Assembly (NCBI GenBank): GCA_000708835.1
Contig: DF237815.1
Coordinates: 3,646 to 27,366 of the forward strand
DNA: 23,721 bases
Direction of reading: 5' to 3'
Origin: Klebsormidium nitens
Taxonomy: Eukaryota; Streptophyta; Klebsormidiophyceae; Klebsormidiales; Klebsormidiaceae
Below the pieces are notes generated by a model. The model had not been told where the DNA came from. It did no database searches and saw nothing but the letters and a program-made list of their open reading frames with translations. Positions 10,188 to 18,689 of this stretch are shown here, one piece after another; the first letter of the stretch is position 1; every line of letters starts with the position of its first letter. The translations under genes were made by a program, and so were the position numbers.

Positions 10188-13100
10188 ATGGATGCAGACT
10201 CTGGCGCAAGGGAAAGTTTCTGCACCCCATTTCAGGTGATGCTCCAGATCCTATCTGCTTAGCTCACCACATGCAATTGCTCTTTCTCCTCTACCAAGCC
10301 CTTTCGTTCTTTCTTAAGATAGAGATTTCCAAATCTTGGAACACATGCAATCAACTAAAATATCCAGGGACTCTGGGTAGCGTGGCCGGGCTTCCTTGTG
10401 TACCAAGGTTGGTATGTTCTTTCTGAAAGTAGAGATTCCTGATTCTTGATACACACGGCGTCACTCACCATGATTCACCAGCTTTCAGGGCTCAACTGTT
10501 TTTTGTCCTGAAGTGCCCTAGCAGCTTTTCAGAGCACTACTGTTGTTTGTCCCAGAGGTGCTTCCCTCCACCCGACCGTGGTGCTCTTCTCATGCAGATT
10601 CCGCTCACGAGCAGGAAGATTTTCCGCCAGCACCCCTGTGACAGCTCAAACCTCCAAGAGACAGCTGGCCTCTCAGAAGCGGTCTCCCTGCCAAGAATTC
10701 GAGTCCTGGTCAGGAGCGTGCTCGTGAAGGGGACCGTGAGGGGGCAGCGCATCTTCCGAAGGAACGCGGGGAGCGTGTGCCAGCTGGCAAGGGAGGCGTG
10801 CGGGCCAAAAGGCTTCCTTCGGACGAAGGGAGCCTGGGACAGGGCTCTGAAGGCTGCCATGAGCGGCCTGGAGGGGTGGGTCGGTGTCCCAGAATCGGCT
10901 CTGCTTGGGGGCTTCCGTCAAGACGTCGTCTCGACGGCTGCAGCGCACGTGGAGGGGCTGAAGCAGCGGGGTAGGGAGGGTACGTCGGGTGGGATCCGGG
11001 GCAGGGTTCAGGCTGTCCGCAGAGTTAAACGCCCGAGCCGAATCCCCTCAAAACGCGGGGGCCACCGCACCGATCAGCCGGGGAAACAGTCAGGTAAGAA
11101 CGTCCGCAACTGGTCTATGTCCCAAATTTTCAATACTGCAGGCCTAGCCACCGAGCAATGCTAGAATATTGCCAGGGCCTCGGATGGGGTGGGGATTAAT
11201 AAAGTGAAACGGTTGTGTCGCTGCGCCTGGCTTGCGTGCAGGGCTCGAGTCTGTTGTAGGTTTCACAGGCAATCCGAAGCTTCATTCTCAAGTACCAAGT
11301 CTGACCTATTCTTTTTCTACGATAGAATGTCTCAATTCTTGGTTTATACCATCACTTACTCAGCTTAGTCTTCAGAGGGCCTAGACTCTCAGGGGCATGG
11401 CATGGCTTTGTGTACCAGGGTTGATCTGTTCATTTCTGAGACAGAACGTTTCAATTCTTGGTACACTGGCCATGGTCTTTCGGTTTGGCTCAGGATTTTA
11501 CACGCGTTGCCTCGCCCATGTCTTACCGGTCCCACTGATTATGCAGACCTACACGCTCTTCTCTGCCACCGGTGCGGCGCAACTGCAGAGTTTGGAGTTC
11601 GAGGTGGCAAGGAAGGAGGGGAGGTCAAGTACTTTTGCACAGGGCATGTCCACACAACCGGTTGTTTCCGCATCGACGGAAACCGTGGAGGTGAGAGCAT
11701 TTGAAAAGCCTGCCCTCGAGCTGGGTTTGAGTTCCCTGCAATGTTCATAGCTGCTCCCCTAGGGTCAGCAATGTGTCTTCGAAGTAGATTGTCAATATTG
11801 ATGTGCTCGGTATGTTCCTGCAGATTGGGCCGAGGACCGAGAGATGCGTTGGTTGAGAGCAGAGGAGAGAAGGTTGGAAGAGGAGCTCCGAAGTCTGGGA
11901 GGGACCTCGTTTGCTGCGGAACCAGCGGGAGGTGAGCGTGCAGTGCTGGTTGGGCTGGTCTGATTCGTTTGCTGTTGTTCAAACTTGGGGGGCAAGTGAT
12001 TTCCCTTCTATGTTTTGGTACGTTGTGATCTTTCTTCTATACACTGATACGAGATGGCATCTGTGATGGCAGGGGACCCCAGACTTTCACCGTGTGCTTT
12101 CGCACCTTGGCATGAGTTCCAGAGTACAGGGGATTGGGTTCCGCTGCCCATGAGCGGATCTCTCATAGGTAAGGCACTTCAATCGCAGCTCTGAACCCGC
12201 AATTTCTGCTAGAGCAGTTAGCCTGAACATGCAGACACTCGAAGAGCACTTGGCTTGTCCCCTTTGACACTTCTCGTGTCTGAAATGAGGATCTTTTGAT
12301 CAGCTTCGAATCAGTCCAGCTGGGTCAGGCATCTCGTCTGAATGTTTTGTCCCACCTTGCAGCTATGCTGCTAACGACCGGTGGCATTGAGAGCAACCCC
12401 GGACCGCTCTCAATGGAAGAGGTGAGCCTGGACAAGGGGACTCCTGCAGTGCAGGGCGGGATGAGCACTGGTGGTTCTCGAGCTGGGAAGCAATTCTGTG
12501 TTTTTGCTCAGTGTCTTTGATATTAGAAGACGGGCTACACACTATTGTGCTGATCTCCAATGTCTCCCTACCACAGATTTGCAAAAGGAGTTGGGAGGAA
12601 GCTGGCTCGCCAATCAGCTCCACGCTGCTGGCTTACCTGGCAGAGCATGAGCTCAACTTCGCACACTGGAGGAATCTGCCTTATGACCGACGCGTGAACC
12701 AGGTGAAGACCTTGAAGGACGCGTACGAAGGGAGATGTTTAGAGGGCTGGACTACGTTCCTTGAACAGGCTGGACTTGAACAGGCTGGAGGTAAGCAGCT
12801 TCTTCTGTTTGATGAGTAGGCTAGCTACGAGGCAACCTACCTTGAACATTAGGATTGGAGGTTGTGGTAGGTCTGGAACGAAGAATGCAAGCGCTGGGTG
12901 GTGTCGTTTAGCATGTAGCGGCCGGGAAAGCTTGGAAAAGACGGCATGAGAGGGGAGATTGCTGATTGGAAGGTGTTGCCGGCTTCCTTGCCAGTTTATA
13001 TAGCTTCTTTTTCAATCTTGCCGAGGACAGTGGTGCGTGCTAGGCATGGGGTGTTTCTAGCGGAAGCGGGGTTGCTCGGGAGCAGAAAGTGGTCTGCTGT

Positions 13101-16100
13101 GCAATTGTTGGCAGACCAGGTGCGACTCATGAGCATTGGGTGCTTGTCACCGTCATCCTTGTGCAATTTCTGACTGCTAGGGTCTCCACAGTCAAGTTTT
13201 CAACCTTGCTTGCTGCCTCAGAGCATGTACGAAGAAGACCGTGACATAGTCTGCTCTTTCTCACATGCAGGGGCTGGTCCATCAACATCCGGCGATTCAG
13301 GAAAGCGGCAGCTGCAAGGGGTTCGACAGCGTAAGTTTCTTGTCTCCAAAGTGCCCCCATTCGCCAGCGACCACCATTGTGAAGATGCAGGTAGCAGAGT
13401 CGCACTTACATCGAAGATGTTGCCAACAGGGCATACGTTGTAATGGTGGTGGAAAGAGGGCCTTGCGCAGAGAGGTGGCTTAATAAAGGAACTGCTTGTT
13501 CCATTGCCAGATGAGGTCCTTGATGCACCTTCTTTGCATAGCCTCCTGGTCTTTTCCAATCATTATGGTGCCGCTAATGTCGATGACAAATTCTACTTTG
13601 GTTTGCTTCTACCAAGATGCTTAACTGCCCTGCTCGATTGTCTACAGGGATTAGCGGGACTACAGGGATTAGCGGAACTGGGCAATGGTCGTCAGCTATC
13701 GCAGACAAAGTTCGCCACGCGCTCGACCCTATGTTCAGCCTGCTCAACGACGAAGGCAATCTGCAGATCCCCTGCTGGACGCCTCCCGCCGATCATCCCC
13801 AGATGGCACACATCAGTGGCCTGGCCATCCCGCAGTGGCGCGGCGAGCCCTCCCTCCTGCTCCATGCGCTACCCGAGAAGGAGAAGGGCCGGAGCGCGGC
13901 TGATCGACTCATAGAATTCATCATTGCCACAAGAGTTCGATACGGAGGCCAGCAAACGCAGCTGGGCCGCGCCACCTTTGGTCTCGGTGTGTCCGGGTGC
14001 GGGAAGACGCGAACTGCGCTGGAGGCTCTGTGCGCCATGTTCGGCTTCTATCTGAGCTTCTCAACAACTGAGGAGCCGGGGTCAAACGTTCTTGCGGCTG
14101 CGGTAGCGCGCTTCAGGCTGAGGTTCGAGAATCAGTTGACCGACTTCTTACGCACGAAGGAGGGTCTAGGAAGCTATCGCAATGGAAGGCTTGATGACGC
14201 CAAAAAGCTGGTGGTCAGAATTCTGCTGGTGGAGGTCCTGTGCCTGGAGAGGTTCCTCAAGGAGTACGGACAAGCGACCCCCAAGAAGTACCTCATGATG
14301 CAGCTGATCGGCTTGGGCGAACTGGAAGTGAGTTGGACCAGCCTGCAGCGCAATGTTCAGCCAATCCTACATGCCAGATCGTCTGTGTGTCTTATTGCGC
14401 TATATACTTGCTTGCATGATTATCACGAGCTCCTCAGGTTAAGTTGCAGGCTTGTTTCGAGTACAGCCAATCTTGCAACCAATTTCCAGCTACTTGCATT
14501 TTGTTGAGGCATGCTTGCGCGCCAGACAGGCAACTTCTCATGTTCGGACTTTCAGTGCCTACACTCCCATGCCATGCCCTACTTTCATACAACGGTTGTG
14601 TCCCCACTTGCAGGATTGGTTGGTTGACGCGTGGAGCTGCGTCTTTGACGTCTCGCTGGAGGAGCTGATGATGGAGTTGCGGCGCGCGGTCAACAGTGTC
14701 AAGCGACTGAGGCAACAAGACTTCCTGCTAGTGGTGGTAGATGAGGCGCACCTGGGTTTGAAGAGCCTAGAAGACCACTTCCCAAATGCGGATAACACTG
14801 AAGGACGGCCGCTGCTCAATGCGTGGGTCCGGATTCTGAACGATCGTGCGTTCAAGGACTTCCACTTCCTCTTCACAGGTGAGGTCTTTCTCCTTTCTCC
14901 TGTACTTTTGAGTGCACCGGGTGAATAAGAGAGGGAGATTTGGACTACTCTGGGGGACCAGCCTGCTTTCTGTGACAGTCAGTTTTGAGCGAGGTGTTCC
15001 CTGTGCTGCACTCCTGCGCTTCCTTGACATCCATTGCACTTAACGGCTTTAGCTCTTGCCGCTTTCCACGGAGGCCTCTGGCAGCCGCTTGGGCGCATCG
15101 AAAAGCAGTCCAGAGAGGTGTTCTTTACATAGCGTGCACATCAACGCTGGGCTTTGAAAACGAAGTTTAAAGTGGTGCTTTGATTTGCAGGCACGCGCCT
15201 GGGCATTGCAGAGCACGAATCGCTTGCTACCGCCATCGGGAAAGGGCCCGGAGTCCCAGTAATCTTCTCCGACTACGGCATCAACTTCGCATCACAGGCG
15301 CGGAGCTTTGCTTTGGAGTACGTTCCTGGTGACGACTGCGAAGAGGGTCTTTGGGAGCTGGTCGCTGGACGGTACAGGTTTGTCGTGGAGCTGACACGGC
15401 GGCGGTTAAAGAGCGGCTGGCATGTCGATTGGAAGCATGCCCTACAGTATCTGCGGGAGCACCACACGGCGGAGAATGAGGATGGGGAGTCGTCTCAGAG
15501 AACTCTGATAGGGCGCATGATTGCGCTGCAGAGCTCCAAGTCGTACGAGCACATTCTCAGGTCGCTGAAGGGGCTCGTGACGGATCGGTACATCATGGGT
15601 GTGGCTCGACCCCAGTACCGCAAGCAGGTCGACCTGGTGGAGCTTGGGTTTTGCCACCTGGTCCGAGACGAGGAGGACAAGGGGGGCGAGGAGGGTGGGG
15701 TTAAGGCGGGCAAGGGGCTTTGGCGCATGAGCTTGTGCGAGCCATTGGCAGCGATGGTGGCCAGGGTGGCGGGGGCGGTGGGTGCAAGACGACGAGGTGG
15801 AGCGGCTCATGTTGAAGGTGGACCTTCCTTCCCCGGCCGGGCTTTTGTGGGATATCTACATGCCCACGGCGCTCAAGGACTTCTTCAACCCGGACAAGAT
15901 CCTCGCGGATCACCCCATCCTGTCTAGCATTAGGAACAGTCTGCCGGCGTCCTTCTTTACCCGCCCCCAGATCGTGTGCCTGACAGAAGACGGCACAGTG
16001 AGCAAGGTTACCGATGTAGAAGCTTTCCGAGTGAGACGCGGGAACAAGGGGTTTGGGCTCGTCGATTTCGCTGAAGATCCCCGGGGCATCAGCTTCTTCC

Positions 16101-16537
16101 TGCCACAAGAAGGGGCGGGGCCAGATGATGCCAACTTCGTGCAGCTTGGGAATGGAGAACCAGAAATCTGGTTCAACATTCTGCAAGCAAAGCTCCGGCC
16201 GGAGTACGAATTAGAAGATGCGCTGAGGACTGTCACATTGGATCTGATGTACTCGGGGCATCCATGTCGTCAGGAGTTGCTGGTCAGGCTGAAAACGGGG
16301 CTCGAACAGAAGGGGGTCAAAGGGATAATCCGGATAGTGGCCGCTTTCCCGAGTTTTAAGACAGCTACAACAGAGGTGTTCCACCCAGAGGAGTCTAAGA
16401 CGCGCAAGGATGACATGTGCATAGTTCAGATCGGCGTGTCAGCGGAGAACGCCCACCACTTCTTCAGGGAGGACCATTTGAACGTTCTTAAAAGCCTGAA
16501 GGATGTCAAAAAGAGAGCTCATAGCGAGATTGAGTAG
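10188..16537 (+). CDS. Crinkler (CRN/CR)-type NTPase-nuclease with zinc-ribbon front half and internal 2A-like motif
   Basis: Exons: 10188-10235, 10598-11093, 11547-11690, 11824-11931, 12073-12168, 12363-12421, 12577-12790, 13271-13330, 13648-14327, 14614-14878, 15191-16537. All ten junctions keep phase. The start ATG has a strong context (GCAGCCATGG) and an in-frame stop lies upstream at 10104. In order the product has a basic region (residues 17-181), a zinc-ribbon-like segment (Cys188, Cys191, Cys212, His215 or 217, Cys221), a charged helix (about 231-255), a 2A-like motif (about 300-312), a Walker A GVSGCGKT (522-529), Walker B VVVDEAH (678-681), and a C-terminal nuclease-like core with GPDD (about 1034) and LQAK (about 1055), fitting PD-(D/E/Q)xK. 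A P-loop NTPase followed by a REase-fold nuclease is the layout known for Crinkler effectors; family assignment is from architecture and not from a search. One extra base near 15.78 kb breaks the frame. Read literally, the protein stops at 15925-15927 before the nuclease. Confidence 0.75.
10310..10470. repeat. Diverged copy of the ~120-bp repeat inside intron 1
   Basis: The intron at 10236-10597 contains AGATAGAGATTTCC..TCTTGGAACAC..CAATCAACTA..CCAGGGA..GGCCGGGCTTCCTTGTGTACCAAGG followed by AAAGTAGAGATTCCTGATTCTTGATACAC. This follows the unit order of the array at 9490-9990 with many substitutions. Confidence 0.65.
11198..11203 (+). terminator. Possible intronic poly(A) signal
   Basis: AATAAA lies in intron 2 of the CRN-type gene, 34 bp after the in-frame stop (11162-11164) met if the donor at 11094 is not used. 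Use of this site would give a short protein of about 204 codons with only the basic N-terminal region. A second intronic AATAAA lies at 13482-13487 in intron 8. Both could be chance. Confidence 0.25.
11286..11475. repeat. Diverged copy of the ~120-bp repeat inside intron 2
   Basis: The intron at 11094-11546 contains AAGTACCAAG, TTCAATTCTTGGTACAC and a CAGGGGCATGGC block in the array order, with TGTGTACCAGGG in the middle. It represents about one and a half units, more diverged than the main array. Confidence 0.6.
11547..11690 (+). other. Exon encoding a zinc-ribbon-like segment
   Basis: This single exon, phase 1 on both sides, encodes CHRCGA, then YFCTGHVHTTGC about 20 residues later. The pattern Cys-x2-Cys ... 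Cys-x2-His-x-His-x3-Cys suggests a small zinc-binding fold that could touch nucleic acid or protein. The exact family is not recognised. The symmetric phase means the exon could be skipped without a frameshift. Confidence 0.6.
12368..12406 (+). other. 2A-like ribosome-skipping motif (LLTTGGIESNPGP)
   Basis: The codons read a short hydrophobic lead, then GGIESNPGP. The 2A consensus is D(V/I)ExNPGP, and here only the D is replaced, by G. In working 2A peptides the ribosome does not join the final Gly and Pro, releasing the upstream chain and continuing from Pro. If active, the products would be about 311 aa (basic region plus zinc ribbon) and about 860 aa (NTPase-nuclease). The exon (12363-12421) is short and in phase with its neighbours. 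An in-frame ATG at 12365 would alternatively place the motif at an N-terminus. The missing Asp makes activity uncertain. Confidence 0.7.
15769..15783 (+). other. One-base frameshift between NTPase and nuclease frames
   Basis: The frame used from 15193 stays open to 15927 but turns into Arg/Gly/Ala-rich non-family sequence after about 15780. The frame starting QDDEVERL at 15785 carries the nuclease core to TAG 16535-16537. The two differ by one base within the G-rich run GTGGCGGGGGCGGTGGGTG. No plausible intron fits. The cause could be a sequencing error in a homopolymer, a real disabling mutation, or recoding. Confidence 0.75.
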
Positions 16538-18689
16538 CAAAGAAAACACTACGTCTTGTGCATTTGGTGCATAGCTTCACGAAGTGTGGTGTACTTGGAA
16601 GAGGATCTGTGGGTAGTCTCCATCGCCCTATGTGCTTAAATGCAAATGAAGCATAGAGTGTCCCTCTCTTTTTCCTTGCAATGGAATATGCGGGTTTGCG
16701 ACGTTGATCAAGAAGCAAGATGTCGCTTTTTGAGCCTTGAATCAACCGCAAAACGACTTTCGGACCATGCTTAGTAGCACGTAGTAGAGTGAAGAGCTCT
16801 GGCTTGCATGTGCAGCTAGAGTCGTTTGTTCTTGTTTGCAGAATGATGCATATTGAAACATATGGCGATACTATGCATGTTGGCTTCTTGGATGTTTCTT
16901 GGATGCCTTTGCTGCCGCAAGCTGGGACACTCGAACCTTATGACATGCTGCCCTACATGGTCATTTGCAAACGACGGTTAGCTGGCCCGGCCCGGCCCGG
17001 CCTATGGTGCAAACCCAATCAAAAGTCGGCCTTAAAATCAAACCACTGCGAGGATTCATGTCAGAGCGGATGGAAGGCCGGAGCTAGAACGTGGACCGCA
17101 GTTTGCGGTCCCGGACCCCCACACCCGGGCCCACCGGCGGTGGCCGGGTAAAGTACCCGCCAGCAAATACTAAGACAGTCTAGCTTCAATATATTGTGGT
17201 CGATTTAGCTACTTGACAGACCTATGAGATATCAATAGTGAATATGCGCTGATTTCGTACCAAAATGGGCCGTATTCTGCGTTATAAGTGCAATTTTTGA
17301 GATTTTCTATTCCCAATTACGGGGGGGTCAGCCTGGCGGCTGGCGGGAAAAGTTTCACAAAATTTTGGGGGTCTGGGGTGTGGCGGCCGGCGAATTGTCG
17401 GCGTTCGTGCGGTCACTGTCAAAGTGTTATGAGATCACGCCTTGGCTAGACAATTGAACGGAGGCTGGAGCGGTAATTATTTACTAATGATTTGTAGCTA
17501 AGGAACAACGCGTTTGCGACCGGCCGTTAGATTGTCCTGTCGGAATCATGAGTATTGCAAGACTTAGTAGTAAGCCTGTTATACTTCGGCCTCTGGCATT
17601 ACGCTAGCGTGCATATGGAGCTCCAATGCGCGACGGTGGGGACGTAAGCTTGGTCGATCGGAATACCGCGCATGATCGGATGCATGTTTTTGGCCGGCGC
17701 GGACGTATACTATACGCACACTATACGTACGGTAGGCATTGACTGATATATGCTTAACCAAACGTTCAGATGTAGCTGATCGACATCTGAGAGCCTGGAC
17801 TGGACTCATATGTTCAACACATAGGGCGGCATGACGAAATTGAACGGTATGAACCGTACGCGATGAGTCCGCCGACAGTGCATGCATACGGTAGCGAACT
17901 TATCTGATGCGCGGCATGATCGATCGGCAAAAAGCTAGCGGCACCATGTGCATGGAGCGGTGCATCATGGTTAAGTTCTTGGCCGGGTGACAGCAACGCA
18001 CAGCCGTCGGCGTGCGCACGTACAGCGCCGCGCCGCTACATGCACGACCTAGAACCTCACAGTCCATTATAACGATCGCGCAACTCGAAACCTACAATTC
18101 CTTACAGTCCGATCGCGCAACTCGATCAAACCGTACAGCACGGCCTGGCGGCATGTTTCGTGTGTAAAGCCTGGCCAGCTTAGTATTGTGCAATGCCAGT
18201 GCATCATGACCGATCCGATGATTGATGTTTGGAACTGATCATCCTCATGTGCAATCGATCAACCCGTACAGTCCGATTGTCTCTCTAAGTTTTGGGCGAG
18301 ATCTGAGATGTCGGACCTCAATTATGCGGAGCTACAATTAATCTTCCGGCTCTGCTGCATGACGTGTCTTGTCTTCGGCTCAGGCAAGCCCGGCGGCCGG
18401 ACTCTGGGCCATAAAGTATGCGGCAACCTCAAGGATGCGAATGTTGAGATGAGAGAAACACCCTTAAGCAGACGTTGACACATCAAGCAAATGATCCATT
18501 GTCTCGTTAACTGACAGATCCAGAGGGTATTTAGCAACTTGTATCGTTGATTCTCAGTCTTGCAACGACAAGGTGTCGGCTCTAGTTACCCTTAGCAGTG
18601 AGTAGCCCGCTCGGTATCACGTTGGACCGCAAATTCAGGCAGCCTGAAGGACGACTTTGCGCGTTCTGGCTCTTTTATTAGCTCCTCAA
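16538..18689. repeat. Intergenic stretch with several short repeats and hairpins
   Basis: No gene is supported here. It holds a GGCCC run (16984-17002), a perfect 8-bp hairpin GGACCGCA-GTT-TGCGGTCC (17093-17111), an inverted ACCCGCCAGC / GCTGGCGGG pair about 190 bp apart (around 17154 and 17339), and a 15-bp direct repeat GATCGCGCAACTCGA (18074-18088 and 18111-18125) with related CCGTACAG words nearby. The region from 17.2 to 18.3 kb is dense in short CG-containing palindromes such as CGATCG and CGTACG. Confidence 0.55.
18674..18679 (-). terminator. Poly(A) signal AATAAA of the G-beta gene
   Basis: On the minus strand AATAAA follows the G-beta stop codon (18692-18690) by ten bases. It is the nearest candidate cleavage signal, and it implies a very short 3' UTR unless a later site is used. 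Confidence 0.4.

Noticed and set aside
15756-15788. Tiny intron to explain the frame change in the CRN-type gene
   Set aside because: Only about 32 bases with a poor acceptor (GCAAG); all other introns of the gene exceed 130 bp, so a one-base indel is simpler.
15701-16186. 161-codon minus-strand frame
   Set aside because: Shadow of the nuclease-coding exon on the plus strand.
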